64,000 nt of DNA from NCBI RefSeq assembly GCF_002814095.1, contig NZ_CP021913.1, forward strand, positions 744,001 through 808,000, written 5' to 3'. The stretch's first letter is position 1; every line of letters begins with the position of its first letter. Both the position numbers and the translations under genes were made by a program. Of the stretch, positions 16,117 to 25,915 are shown one piece after another. The DNA is from Sagittula sp. P11. GTDB taxonomy: Bacteria; Pseudomonadota; Alphaproteobacteria; Rhodobacterales; Rhodobacteraceae. The notes under the pieces are model-generated. The model was not told the DNA's origin. It was given only the letters and a program-made list of their open reading frames with translations, and did not search any database.

Positions 16117-17415
16117 TCAACGGGAGGAGAGGATCGACGGCTCCCTCCGGCCCGGGCAGGCGCTGCGCGAACAGATGCGGCAGGAGGCGCCGACCTCTTC
16201 CGGGGCGGCGTGGTCGCGGTCAGGCGGGGCGAGACGCACCATCATGTGCGACTCGTAAAGCGGATCGGCATTGACGGCGAGGCCCCCGGTCAGCGTGGCC
16301 TGCGCATCGGCCCAGATCACCGCGTTGGCGCGGCCCATCTGCACGAGCGGGGCGGTCAGCACGACATGCGGCCGGTTCAGTGCCTTGTAGAGCGGCCAGA
16401 GCGGACAGGCCGCCCCGAAGCGCGGCATCGGGAAATCGGGCAGCGGCTTGCGGTACGACAGCACGCCCGAGCCGTCGCAGATCGCCAGCCCCACGGGATC
16501 GGGCAGGATCTCCTCGGGCATGGCGGCGAGGCGGCGCATGATGCGGGCGGGTTCGGCATGAAGATCGCGCGCGAGGGCCACCGGGTCGGGGCCGTGGCGG
16601 TCGATCGCGGGGCGCAGCACGTCGATGGGCAGGGCGCGGGCGTCCTCTGCGTAGCGTTCGAGCCAGGGGCGCAGCAGCGCACGTGCCGTTCCGGACATGC
16701 GCTTGCCCAGCCGCGCGAGGGCGGCGGCGGTGTCGGCGTCGCTTTCGAGTTCGGGAACGTGATGCCCCGCGGCCTCCAGCGCGGTGTCCAGCTCCTCCTG
16801 CGGGGTGCCGGTCTCGGTCGCCTGCGCGTTGTCGGCCTCCAGATAGGTGACGAGGCCGCGCGAGGTTTCGGCAAGGCGGCCCGAGTCCTCGTAGATGTTG
16901 CGGTGAAAGCGGGCCTGCCATTCCTGGTCGATGTCGCCCGGTTCGGCGAGGATCGAGGCGGCGGAGCGGATCGCTGTCACGGTCGAGAGCATCTCGTGCA
17001 GGGAGGCGGCAAGCTGCGGGTCGTGGGTCATGCGGTCGGTCAGCACCTCGACGGAGCGTTCGAGCTGCTGCACCCGGGCTCGCGTCGCGACGAGCAGGTC
17101 GGCCCAGCCGGGAAAGCGTCCGGCGAATTCGTCGGTCCGGTCAAGCTCCGCACCGGCGTCGGGCAGGTCGGAGGCGGCCTCCCGCAGGCCGGCGATCAGC
17201 GCAGCCCCTGCCCCTTCGGTCAGATGCGTCGGTTCAACCGACAGCGCGTCGGCGATTTCGAGCAGCAACTTCCCGCCGATTCTTCGGCGATTGTGCTCGA
17301 TCAGGTTGAGGTAGGAGGCAGAAATCCCGGCAATCTTTGCAAGCTCTGATTGTCTCATGCCCTGCGCGATCCGCTTTTCGCGAATCCGCGATCCTGTGAG
17401 CGTGTCCCTTGGCAT
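16117..17415 (-). CDS. ScfR-like XRE-family regulator of short-chain acyl metabolism
   Basis: 432 residues. N-terminal XRE helix-turn-helix (about 8-65: SRIREKRIAQGMRQSELAKIAGISASYLNLIEHNRRR), then a long helical region, then a C-terminal domain ending with the conserved cysteine segment C-R-I-C-S-R-S-A-C-P-G-R, typical of the ScfR/RamB-like (DUF2083) regulators. Such proteins sense acyl-CoA-linked signals and control acetate, propionate and glyoxylate metabolism genes. It is divergent from the substrate-binding protein gene of an ABC transporter whose operon is followed by acetyl-CoA synthetase, which fits regulation of that locus; direct control is inferred from position. Confidence 0.88.
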   Translation of the reverse strand: MPRDTLTGSRIREKRIAQGMRQSELAKIAGISASYLNLIEHNRRRIGGKLLLEIADALSVEPTHLTEGAGAALIAGLREAASDLPDAGAELDRTDEFAGRFPGWADLLVATRARVQQLERSVEVLTDRMTHDPQLAASLHEMLSTVTAIRSAASILAEPGDIDQEWQARFHRNIYEDSGRLAETSRGLVTYLEADNAQATETGTPQEELDTALEAAGHHVPELESDADTAAALARLGKRMSGTARALLRPWLERYAEDARALPIDVLRPAIDRHGPDPVALARDLHAEPARIMRRLAAMPEEILPDPVGLAICDGSGVLSYRKPLPDFPMPRFGAACPLWPLYKALNRPHVVLTAPLVQMGRANAVIWADAQATLTGGLAVNADPLYESHMMVRLAPPDRDHAAPEEVGASCRICSRSACPGRREPSILSSR

Positions 17416-17633
17416 GGCCGTTCCCTTGCGTAATCAAGCACTTTCTGCGCCGCGACATAAACGAGTTTACAGTATATCACGGTCCACTTTTCAATAATTG
17501 ACAAAAAAAGCCTTAGGGAAAAGGGAGTTGTTGCGCGATTTTCCGCTGTCACCCCATAGTACCTTTGCACAATGGTGCGCGCCGCCGCGTTGAGGAGCGC
17601 AGGCGACGCATTTCAAAAAAATGGGAGGAATTA
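17416..17633. promoter_or_regulatory. Divergent control region between scfR-like and ABC transporter genes
   Basis: 218 AT-rich bases. Toward the transporter there is a perfect TTGACA near 17499 without a good -10, and a TTGCGC/CATAGT pair (18-base spacing) near 17533-17562. Toward the regulator there is TATACT on the minus strand near 17475. TTTGCAC near 17565 resembles half of the TTTGC-type sites bound by RamB-like proteins. The ABC gene start has a GGGAGGA site. No single promoter can be assigned firmly. Confidence 0.45.
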
Positions 17634-18980
17634 ATGTCCAAAACCGATCTGACTCGCCGTGGCGTGCTCCGGTCCGGTGCCATCGGCGGCGCCGGTCTTG
17701 CGCTTCCGACGATCTTCACCGCGTCCTCGGCCTCCGCGTTCACCAACGAGCCGACCGGCGACACCGTCACCCTTGGTTTCAACGTTCCGCAGACCGGCCC
17801 CTATGCCGACGAGGGCGCGGACGAACTGCGCGCCTACGAACTGGCCGTCGAGCACCTGAACGGTGGCGGCGACGGCGGCATGATCAACACCTTCTCGTCC
17901 AAGGCGCTGGAAGGCACCGGCATCCTGGGCAAGAAGGTCGAATACGTGACCGGCGACACCCAGACGAAATCGGACGCCGCCCGCGCATCGGCCAAGTCGA
18001 TGATCGAAAAGGACGGCGCCATCATGATCACCGGCGGTTCGTCGTCGGGCGTGGCGGTCGCGGTGCAGGGTCTCTGCCAAGAGGCGGGCGTCATCTTCAT
18101 GGCGGGCCTGACCCACTCCAACGACACCACCGGCAAGGACAAGAAAGCCAACGGTTTCCGTCACTTCTTCAACGCCTACATGTCGGCCGCCGCGCTGGCG
18201 CCAGTGCTGAAGAATCTCTACGGCGAGGACCGCAAGGCCTACCACCTGACCGCCGACTACACCTGGGGCTGGACGCAGCAGGAATCGATCGCCGCGGCGA
18301 CCGAGGCGATGGGCTGGGAAACCGTCGAGAACGTGCTGACGCCGCTGGCGGCCACCGACTTCTCCTCCTACATCGCGCCGGTCCTGAACTCGGGCGCCGA
18401 CGTACTGGTGCTGAACCACTACGGCGGGAACATGGTCAACTCGCTGACCAACGCCGTGCAGTTCGGCCTGCGCAACAAGGAAGTGAACGGCAAGAACTTC
18501 GAGATCGTCGTGCCGCTCTTCTCGCGCCTGATGGCACGCGGTGCGGGCGAGAACATCAAGGGCATCGTCGGCTCCACCAACTGGCACTGGTCGCTGCAGG
18601 ACGAGGGGTCGAAAGCCTTCGTGAAGTCCTTCGGCACCAAGTACGGCTTCCCGCCGTCGCAGGCCGCGCACACCTGTTACGTGCAGACGCTGCTTTATGC
18701 GGATGCCGTTCAGCGCGCCGGTTCGTTCAACCCCTGTGACGTCGCAGCCGCGCTGGAAGGCTTCGAGTTCGACGGCATGGGCAACGGCCCGACCCTCTAC
18801 CGTGCCGACGACCACCAGTGCTTCAAGGACGTGCTGGTCGTGAAGGGCAAGGAGAACCCGACCTCCGAGTTCGACCTCCTGGAAGTGGTCGAAGTCACCC
18901 CGGCCGCACAGGTCACCTACCCGCCGGACCACCCGATGTTCGCCGGCGGCCAGCTGGGTTCGTGCAACCCGGGCGCGTAA
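17634..18980 (+). CDS. Liv/amide-type ABC transporter substrate-binding protein
   Basis: 448 residues from the ATG at 17634 (GGGAGGA upstream). N-terminal twin-arginine-type signal (LTRRGVLRSG ... LPTIFTASSASA) for periplasmic export. The mature part is a type I periplasmic binding fold of the branched-chain amino acid/amide class (Peripla_BP_6): VTLGFNVPQTGPYADEGADELRAYELAVEHLNGG, then GGSSSGVAVAVQGLCQEAGV. First gene of the transporter operon. The ligand is not deducible from sequence; linkage to acs and an ScfR regulator suggests a compound degraded to acetyl-CoA, or an amide or short-chain acid. A stable hairpin just after the gene probably protects its transcript. Confidence 0.92.
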   Translation: MSKTDLTRRGVLRSGAIGGAGLALPTIFTASSASAFTNEPTGDTVTLGFNVPQTGPYADEGADELRAYELAVEHLNGGGDGGMINTFSSKALEGTGILGKKVEYVTGDTQTKSDAARASAKSMIEKDGAIMITGGSSSGVAVAVQGLCQEAGVIFMAGLTHSNDTTGKDKKANGFRHFFNAYMSAAALAPVLKNLYGEDRKAYHLTADYTWGWTQQESIAAATEAMGWETVENVLTPLAATDFSSYIAPVLNSGADVLVLNHYGGNMVNSLTNAVQFGLRNKEVNGKNFEIVVPLFSRLMARGAGENIKGIVGSTNWHWSLQDEGSKAFVKSFGTKYGFPPSQAAHTCYVQTLLYADAVQRAGSFNPCDVAAALEGFEFDGMGNGPTLYRADDHQCFKDVLVVKGKENPTSEFDLLEVVEVTPAAQVTYPPDHPMFAGGQLGSCNPGA

Positions 18981-18991
18981 CGAGTGCGAAA

Positions 18992-19013
18992 GGGGGCGTG
19001 GCGACACGCCCCC
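18992..19013 (+). terminator. Intercistronic hairpin with GCGA tetraloop after the binding-protein gene
   Basis: A perfect 9-base stem GGGGGCGTG/CACGCCCCC closes a GCGA (GNRA) tetraloop, 11 bases after the stop codon. No T tract follows. In periplasmic-binding-protein operons such hairpins block 3' decay or partly terminate, giving excess binding protein over permease; that role is inferred. Confidence 0.6.
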
Positions 19014-19128
19014 GACAGCATCGCGGCCCCTTCCCGGCTGCACCGGCACTCTGACTTTGTCGCTTTCTCTTTTCGCCCTCTGACCGCGCGTCGGAGGCTT
19101 CTCCACACTCAATGCAAAGGTGGGGTCC

Positions 19129-20136
19129 ATGGACGCAATCCTGCTTCAAATTCTAAACGGGCTCGACAAGGGCTCGGCCTATGCGCTTATCGCGCTCGGC
19201 CTGACGCTGATCTTCGGCACGCTCGGCGTGGTGAACTTCGCGCACGGTGCGCTGTTCATGATCGGCGCCTTCTGCGCCGTCACCATGCAGCGGCTGTTCG
19301 GCCTGTCGTTCGAGACGGTCGATCCCGGCAAGACCGACTTCCTCGGCAACCCTATGAAGGTCAAGACGCCCTACCTGGAGGCCTGGTTCGGCCCGGACGT
19401 GGGCGGCGCGCTGATCGACTGGTCGGTTCCGCTGGCGATCCTGCTGGCCATCCCGGTCATGCTGATCATCGGCTACGTGATGGAGCGCGGGCTGATCAAG
19501 CACTTCTACAAGCGTCCGCATGCCGACCAGATCCTCGTGACCTTCGGCCTGGCCATCGTGCTGCAGGAGCTGATCAAGCACTACTACGGCGCCAACCCGA
19601 TCCAGACCCCCGCCCCCGAGGCGCTGGCCGGTGTCGCGCAGCTACTGCCCGGGGTGGTCTACCCGATCTGGCGGATCGTCTACTTCTGCTTCGCCGTTCT
19701 GATCATCGGCGGCGTCTTTGCCTTCCTGCAGTTCACCACCTTCGGGATGGTCGTCCGCGCCGGCATGGCCGACCGCGAGACCGTGGGCCTTCTGGGCATC
19801 GACATCGACAAGCGGTTCACCCTGATGTTCGGCATGGCCGCCGCGGTGGCGGGCCTCGCGGGCGTGATGTACGGGCCGATCAACGCGCCGAACTATCACA
19901 TGGGGATGGACTTCCTCGTGCTGTCGTTCGTCGTGGTCGTGGTCGGCGGCATGGGCTCGCTTCCGGGCGCCGTGGCCGCCGGGTTCCTGCTGGGCATCCT
20001 CGAGAGCTTTGCCTCGACGACCTGGGCCACCACCACGATCCCCGGCATCAACCAGATCATCATCTACCTGGTCGCCATCATCATCCTGCTGACCCGTCCG
20101 CGCGGTCTGATGGGACGCAAAGGCGTGATGGAGTAA
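19129..20136 (+). CDS. LivH-type ABC transporter permease
   Basis: 335 residues from the ATG at 19129 (AGGTGG upstream; an in-frame GTG three codons earlier is possible). Hydrophobic throughout with the BPD_transp_2 pattern: [35 protein letters not shown] at the N-terminus and [24 protein letters not shown] near the end, the EAA-like loop region that contacts the ATPases. An inserted polar loop of about 40 residues ([17 protein letters not shown]) after helix 2 is longer than in E. coli LivH. Pairs with the following LivM-type permease to form the inner-membrane channel. Confidence 0.93.
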   Translation: MDAILLQILNGLDKGSAYALIALGLTLIFGTLGVVNFAHGALFMIGAFCAVTMQRLFGLSFETVDPGKTDFLGNPMKVKTPYLEAWFGPDVGGALIDWSVPLAILLAIPVMLIIGYVMERGLIKHFYKRPHADQILVTFGLAIVLQELIKHYYGANPIQTPAPEALAGVAQLLPGVVYPIWRIVYFCFAVLIIGGVFAFLQFTTFGMVVRAGMADRETVGLLGIDIDKRFTLMFGMAAAVAGLAGVMYGPINAPNYHMGMDFLVLSFVVVVVGGMGSLPGAVAAGFLLGILESFASTTWATTTIPGINQIIIYLVAIIILLTRPRGLMGRKGVME

Positions 20137-20140
20137 ACCT

Positions 20141-21337
20141 ATGTTCGGACTAGACAAAAAAGACGGCACCCTGCTGATCATCGTCGCCATTCTGACGATG
20201 TGCGCCCCCTTTATCCTGAACCCCTTCCCCGCCAACAGTGCCATGGCGCAGTTCAATGCGGGCTACCCGGACCTGATGCAGAGGTTCGTGATCTTCGGGA
20301 TCTTCGCCATCGGCTTCAACATCCTGTTCGGCCTGACCGGCTACCTGTCCTTCGGGCACGCCGCCTTCCTCGGCGTGGGGTCCTATTCGGCGGTCTGGAT
20401 GTTCAAGCTGCTCAGCATGAACATCCTTCCGGCGATCATCCTGTCGGTCATCATCGCGGGACTCTTCGCGCTGGTCATCGGCTTCGTGTCGCTGCGGAGG
20501 TCGGGGATCTACTTCTCGATCCTGACGCTGGCCTTCGCGCAGATGTCCTTTGCGCTGGCCTACTCGGTGCTGACGCCCATCACCAACGGCGAGACGGGCC
20601 TGCAGGTGACGCTGGACGATCCCCGCATCCTCGGCGTGTCGGCGACGGCCGACGGGTCCATCCCGGTCACCAACCTCTTCGGGCTGGAGATGCGCGCCGC
20701 CTACGACATGGCTGTGGGTCCATGGTCCTTCACCTTCTCGGCGGGCTACTACGTCTGTGCGGTGATCCTGCTGGTCGCCTTCTACCTGTCGATCCGCATC
20801 TTCCGCTCGCCCTTCGGCATGATGCTGCGGGCGATCAAGTCCAACCAGACGCGGATGAACTACACCGGCCTGAACCCGAAGCCCTACACGCTGGCGGCCT
20901 TCGTCATCTCCGGCATGTACGCCGGTCTCGCAGGCGGTCTGCTCGCGGCGATGGACCCGCTGGCCGGGGCCGAGCGGATGCAGTGGACCGCCTCCGGCGA
21001 GGTGGTGCTGATGACCATCCTCGGCGGTGCGGGCACGCTGATCGGCCCGGTTCTGGGCGCCGGCATGATCAAGTACTTCGAGAACATCTTCTCGAAGATC
21101 AACGAGGCCACGCTGCACGGCTGGTTCGACTTCCTGCCCGAGCCGCTGGAAAACGCCACCGTGTGGGTGCTGGAGCACTTCGTGGGCGCGGGCTGGCACC
21201 TGACGCTGGGCGTGATCTTCATGCTCGTCGTGATCTTCCTGCCCGGCGGGCTGGTCGAGGGCGGACAGCGTATCGGACGCCTGTTCGGACGCAAGAAGGC
21301 GGCCACCAAGGCCACCGAAACCAAGCCTGCCGAATAA
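20141..21337 (+). CDS. LivM-type ABC transporter permease
   Basis: 398 residues, about ten helices. The LivM signature [23 protein letters not shown] lies near residue 60 and [21 protein letters not shown] near residue 300, followed by a C-terminal helix and a basic tail rich in Lys/Thr ([16 protein letters not shown]). Starts 4 bases after the LivH-type stop. Second subunit of the channel. Identification is firm; substrate is not. Confidence 0.93.
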   Translation: MFGLDKKDGTLLIIVAILTMCAPFILNPFPANSAMAQFNAGYPDLMQRFVIFGIFAIGFNILFGLTGYLSFGHAAFLGVGSYSAVWMFKLLSMNILPAIILSVIIAGLFALVIGFVSLRRSGIYFSILTLAFAQMSFALAYSVLTPITNGETGLQVTLDDPRILGVSATADGSIPVTNLFGLEMRAAYDMAVGPWSFTFSAGYYVCAVILLVAFYLSIRIFRSPFGMMLRAIKSNQTRMNYTGLNPKPYTLAAFVISGMYAGLAGGLLAAMDPLAGAERMQWTASGEVVLMTILGGAGTLIGPVLGAGMIKYFENIFSKINEATLHGWFDFLPEPLENATVWVLEHFVGAGWHLTLGVIFMLVVIFLPGGLVEGGQRIGRLFGRKKAATKATETKPAE

Positions 21338-21349
21338 GGAGAGCGGACC

Positions 21350-22108
21350 ATGGGCATTCTTGAAGTCAAGGACGTGGGCAAGCGCTTCGGCGGTCTGAAG
21401 GCGCTGAGCGACGTCAACCTCAGCGTGGCAGAGAACACCTGCCACGCGATCATCGGGCCGAACGGCGCGGGCAAGTCGACGCTCCTGAACTGCCTCGTCG
21501 GCAAGCTGATCCCCGACACCGGGTCGGTGATGTTCGACGGCCAGTCCGTGCTGGGGCGCTCCCCGCACGAGATCAACCAGATGGGCATCAGCCGCGTGTT
21601 CCAGACCCCGGAGATCTTCGGAGACCTGACGGTGATGGAGAACATGATGATCCCGCTGTTCGCCCGCCGCGACGGCTCCTACCGGCTGCACGCCATAGAG
21701 TCGGTGGCGAGCGAAAGGGACCTGACCGCGCAGGCCGAGCAGATGCTCGACGAGGTCAACATGCTGGACAAGCGCCACATGCACTCCGCCTCCATGTCGC
21801 GCGGCGACAAGCGCCGGCTCGAGATGGCGATGTGCCTGATCCAGCGGCCGAAACTGCTGCTGCTGGACGAACCCACCGCCGGGATGGCGCGCGCCGACAC
21901 CAACAACACCATCGACCTGCTCCGGCAGATCAAGGAAGAGCGCGACATCACCATCGCAATCATCGAGCACGACATGCACGTGGTGTTCTCCCTCGCCGAC
22001 CGGATCACGGTGCTGGCGCAGGGCACGCCGCTGGTCGAGGACACGCCCGAGAAGATCAAGGGCCATCCGAAGGTGAAGGAAGCCTACCTGGGCGAAGCCG
22101 CCGCCTGA
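21350..22108 (+). CDS. LivG-type ABC transporter ATP-binding protein
   Basis: 252 residues. Walker A GPNGAGKST near residue 36, Q-loop region QTPEIF, Walker B LLLLDEPTAGM and the switch His in IIEHDM. The signature motif reads MSRGDKRRLEMA instead of LSGGQ, a variant seen in this subfamily of Liv-like transporters, so probably functional. Has the LivG-family C-terminal extension (GTPLVEDTPEKIKGHPKVKEAYLG). Follows the permease by 12 bases with a GGAGAG ribosome site. Confidence 0.93.
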   Translation: MGILEVKDVGKRFGGLKALSDVNLSVAENTCHAIIGPNGAGKSTLLNCLVGKLIPDTGSVMFDGQSVLGRSPHEINQMGISRVFQTPEIFGDLTVMENMMIPLFARRDGSYRLHAIESVASERDLTAQAEQMLDEVNMLDKRHMHSASMSRGDKRRLEMAMCLIQRPKLLLLDEPTAGMARADTNNTIDLLRQIKEERDITIAIIEHDMHVVFSLADRITVLAQGTPLVEDTPEKIKGHPKVKEAYLGEAAA

Positions 22109-22116
22109 CACCCCTC

Positions 22117-22142
22117 GGGCGGGGCGGCGCAAAGCCCCGCCC
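22117..22142 (+). terminator. Intercistronic hairpin between the two ATPase genes
   Basis: GGGCGGGGC (22117) pairs perfectly with GCCCCGCCC (ending 22142) around an 8-base loop. The 5' arm sequence recurs at 22167 and could compete for pairing. No T tract. Probably an mRNA processing or stability element rather than a full terminator, because the ATPase gene downstream belongs to the same system. Confidence 0.45.
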
Positions 22143-22209
22143 TGTCCCATGTCGCGCCATATCGTAGGGCGGGGCTATGCGCCGCCTCCCTTTCCGAAAG
22201 GACCCACAG

Positions 22210-22965
<756 letters not shown>

Positions 22966-23027
22966 TCCGGTCGCGCCCGCCGCGGCGCGGTCCGTCCCGG
23001 CCACACGACCAACGAACCACTTGATTT

Positions 23028-23056
23028 CAGGGGCGGGGAGGTTTTCCCTGCCCCTG
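23028..23056 (+). terminator. Hairpin in the livF-acs spacer
   Basis: CAGGGGC at 23028 pairs with GCCCCTG ending at 23056, extended by GGGA/TCCC across a G-U pair, giving about 12 paired bases with a small loop containing TTTT. It ends 22 bases before the acs start. It could attenuate or separate acs expression from the transporter. Confidence 0.4.
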
Positions 23057-23077
23057 ACCGATTTAGGAGGAGAGACA

Positions 23078-25024
23078 ATGTCCAAAACCTACCCGCCGTC
23101 GTCCGAGGTGGTGTCGCGCGCGCATGTGGATGCTTCGAAGTACGAGGCGATGTATGCGGCCTCCGTTTCCGATCCGGATGCGTTCTGGGCGGAGCAGGCA
23201 GAGCGCCTGGAGTGGATGAAGCGGCCGACCGAGATCCGCAACGTCGACTTCACCCTGGGCCAGGTCTCGATCGAGTGGTTCCGGGACGGCACGCTGAACG
23301 TTGCGGCCAACTGCGTCGACCGCCATCTCGAGACCCGCGGCAACCAGACCGCCATCATCTTCGAGCCCGACGACCCGAACGAACAGGCGCAGTCGATCTC
23401 CTACAACGACCTGCACCGCCGCGTCTGCCGGATGGCCAACGTGCTGGAATCGCTGGGTGTCCGCAAGGGCGACCGCGTGGTCATCTACCTGCCGATGATC
23501 CCCGAGGCCGCCTACGCCATGCTCGCCTGCGCCCGCATCGGCGCGATCCACTCCATCGTCTTCGCCGGCTTCTCTCCGGACGCGCTGGCCGCCCGCATCA
23601 ACGGCTGCGACGCAAAGGTGGTGATCACCGCCGACGAGGCGCCGCGCGGCGGCCGCAAGACCCCGCTGAAGACCAATGCCGACAAGGCGCTTTTGCACTG
23701 CAAGGACAGCGTCAAGTGCCTCGTGGTCAAGCGCACCGGCGGCCAGACCACCTGGGTCGAGGGCCGCGACTTCGACTACAACGAGATGGCGCTGGAAGTC
23801 TCCGACTACTCCCAACCCGTTGAAATGAATGCCGAAGACCCGCTGTTCATCCTGTACACCTCCGGTTCGACGGGTCAGCCGAAAGGTGTCGTACACTCGA
23901 CAGGTGGATATCTGGTTTACGCCGCCCTCACCCACGAGGTCACCTTCGATTACCACGACGGCGACGTCTACTGGTGCACCGCCGACGTGGGCTGGGTCAC
24001 CGGGCATTCCTACATCGTTTACGGGCCTTTGGCGAACGGCGCGACCACGCTGATGTTCGAGGGCGTGCCCACGTACCCCGACGCCAGCCGCTTCTGGCAG
24101 GTTTGTGAAAAACACAAGGTAAACCAGTTCTACACCGCGCCGACCGCGATCCGCGCGCTGATGGGCCAGGGTAACGAATTCGCAACGAAATGCGATCTAT
24201 CCTCGCTGCGGCTTCTGGGCACGGTGGGCGAACCGATCAACCCGGAGGCCTGGAACTGGTACAACGACGTCATCGGCCAGGGGCGCTGTCCGATCGTCGA
24301 CACTTGGTGGCAGACCGAAACCGGCGGGCACATGATGACCCCGCTGCCGGGCGCGCATGCCACGAAACCCGGCGCGGCGATGCGCCCGTTCTTCGGCGTG
24401 CAGCCCGTGGTGCTGGACCCGCAGTCCGGGGCAGAGATCGACGCCGTCCCGACGGAGGGCGTGCTGGCCATCAAGGACAGCTGGCCCGGCCAGATGCGCA
24501 CCGTCTGGGGCGATCACGAGCGGTTCGAGAAGACCTACTTCTCGGACTACAAGGGCTATTACTTCTCCGGCGACGGCTGCCGCCGGGACGCCGACGGCGA
24601 CTACTGGATCACCGGCCGGGTCGACGACGTGATCAACGTCTCGGGCCACCGCATGGGCACGGCAGAGGTCGAATCGGCCCTCGTGGCGCATGAGAAGGTC
24701 GCGGAGGCCGCGGTCGTCGGCTACCCGCACGAGATCAAGGGCCAGGGCATCTACTGCTACGTGACCCTGATGAACGGCGTCGAACCCTCGGACGAACTCC
24801 GCAAGGAGCTGCGCACCTGGGTCCGCCAGGAGATCGGCCCGATCGCCTCGCCCGACCTCATCCAGTGGGCCCCCGGCCTGCCCAAGACCCGCTCCGGCAA
24901 GATCATGCGCCGCATCCTGCGCAAGATCGCCGAAAACGACTACGGCGCACTCGGCGACACATCCACACTCGCAGAACCAGCCGTCGTCGACGACCTCATC
25001 GAAAACAGAATGAACAAGGACTGA
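23078..25024 (+). CDS. acs: Acetyl-CoA synthetase (AMP-forming)
   Basis: 648 residues, standard length for Acs, from the ATG at 23078 with TAGGAGGAG upstream. N-terminal ACAS_N, then AMP-binding motif [12 protein letters not shown], the [11 protein letters not shown] adenylate motif, and the C-terminal [16 protein letters not shown] segment whose catalytic Lys is the usual acetylation control site. It converts acetate, ATP and CoA to acetyl-CoA in the cytoplasm; some relatives prefer propionate, which cannot be excluded. It closes the transporter operon and is followed by a strong terminator. Likely under the ScfR-like regulator and perhaps the SSS kinase system, by position. Confidence 0.95.
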   Translation: MSKTYPPSSEVVSRAHVDASKYEAMYAASVSDPDAFWAEQAERLEWMKRPTEIRNVDFTLGQVSIEWFRDGTLNVAANCVDRHLETRGNQTAIIFEPDDPNEQAQSISYNDLHRRVCRMANVLESLGVRKGDRVVIYLPMIPEAAYAMLACARIGAIHSIVFAGFSPDALAARINGCDAKVVITADEAPRGGRKTPLKTNADKALLHCKDSVKCLVVKRTGGQTTWVEGRDFDYNEMALEVSDYSQPVEMNAEDPLFILYTSGSTGQPKGVVHSTGGYLVYAALTHEVTFDYHDGDVYWCTADVGWVTGHSYIVYGPLANGATTLMFEGVPTYPDASRFWQVCEKHKVNQFYTAPTAIRALMGQGNEFATKCDLSSLRLLGTVGEPINPEAWNWYNDVIGQGRCPIVDTWWQTETGGHMMTPLPGAHATKPGAAMRPFFGVQPVVLDPQSGAEIDAVPTEGVLAIKDSWPGQMRTVWGDHERFEKTYFSDYKGYYFSGDGCRRDADGDYWITGRVDDVINVSGHRMGTAEVESALVAHEKVAEAAVVGYPHEIKGQGIYCYVTLMNGVEPSDELRKELRTWVRQEIGPIASPDLIQWAPGLPKTRSGKIMRRILRKIAENDYGALGDTSTLAEPAVVDDLIENRMNKD

Positions 25025-25064
25025 AGCCCGCGCGGCACCATGCAGGGCCGCGATAAAATTAAAG

Positions 25065-25093
25065 CGCGACCGCCCCGGCGGTCGCGTTTCCTT
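25065..25093 (+). terminator. Rho-independent terminator after acs
   Basis: CGCGACCGCC and GGCGGTCGCG form a perfect 10-base inverted repeat around a two-base centre (practically an 8-base stem with a 6-base loop), followed by TTTCCTTTC. Lies 41 bases after the acs stop codon. Confidence 0.85.
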
Positions 25094-25333
25094 TCGGATA
25101 ACAGCTCATTCGGAAGACACCGCCAGCCAACCGTTCGAAACGCCTGGCGGATCGTTTACAATAGGTGAACACACGCATTTATGTCCGGATACTCGTTTCC
25201 ACCCTCAACCCGGTCTTAGCCTCCGTTAATCAGCACCTCAGAATTTCCTTCCAATTCTAGCGGCATGGCTGCGAAACTGCAGAACATATGCTAAACATGA
25301 TCTGGTGGGGGCGCACTGGACGGAGCAGTGGAA
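25094..25333. other. AT-rich intergenic region after acs
   Basis: 240 bases, clearly AT-richer than flanking genes. No gene or RNA recognised. The stretch holds several TA-rich segments (for example ATATGCTAAACATG near 25286) that may provide a promoter for the gene at 25334, but no clear -35/-10 pair with correct spacing stands out. Confidence 0.4.
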
Positions 25334-25915
25334 ATGCAACTCTCAGGCCTCTCTTTCACGAGTGCGCCGCAGGTGATGGGCCAGACACGCGGCCTGCCCG
25401 CCGTCGAGGACAAGACGGTGGATGTTCAGAAGATCAAGCCAATCCTCGACGCACGCCAACCGGAGACCCAGCTCGGGTCGCCGCAACCGCCCTCATCGTT
25501 CTGGAACACTGCGCAAGGCAAACCCGATCCGCGCAACCATAACGCGCCGCCATCGATCATGCAGATCAAGATCAGCCAGATGCTGAACGATCAGGCGACG
25601 GAACATGCGGCCGGGCAGCCGGACGAGACGACGGAGGACAAGCCGGAAGTGGCCGTCGCCGCCACCGGCGCCCCCCGTCCCGCGCCCGAAGCCGCGAAGG
25701 CCAATGCGTCCGAGCACGCGATCCTGCCGTTCCCGAACCGGGAACCCGAGAAAGGCGAGGAGACCGCGCTCATGCTGCCGCAGATGCCCGAGCCGCCCGC
25801 AAGACCCGCACCGCGGGAGATCGAGGTCAAGGAGGCGCGGCCCAGCCAGGCTCAGGCGGGTTACGGCGACGCGGCCAGCATGTCGCGCAAAGATGTCTTC
25901 AGCACCTTGCCATAG
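25334..25915 (+). CDS. Proline-rich, probably disordered hypothetical protein
   Basis: 193 residues from the ATG at 25334 with GGAG nine bases upstream (a GTG six bases earlier is an alternative). Starts MQLSGLSFTSAPQVMGQTRGL; the rest is rich in Pro, Glu, Ala and Gln with no hydrophobic core, signal peptide or helix of note, except a short ordered-looking piece SIMQIKISQMLNDQ. No family recognised. The last 55 bases overlap the 3' end of the convergent ligase gene. A real but unassigned protein is likely because of the ribosome site and isolated position; it could be shorter than shown. Confidence 0.55.
   Translation: MQLSGLSFTSAPQVMGQTRGLPAVEDKTVDVQKIKPILDARQPETQLGSPQPPSSFWNTAQGKPDPRNHNAPPSIMQIKISQMLNDQATEHAAGQPDETTEDKPEVAVAATGAPRPAPEAAKANASEHAILPFPNREPEKGEETALMLPQMPEPPARPAPREIEVKEARPSQAQAGYGDAASMSRKDVFSTLP

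Noticed and set aside
21781-21830. Missing LSGGQ signature in the LivG-type ATPase as a sign of inactivity
   Set aside because: The MSRGDKRRLE form keeps the Ser and Gly, is typical of this transporter subfamily, and the other ATPase motifs are intact.
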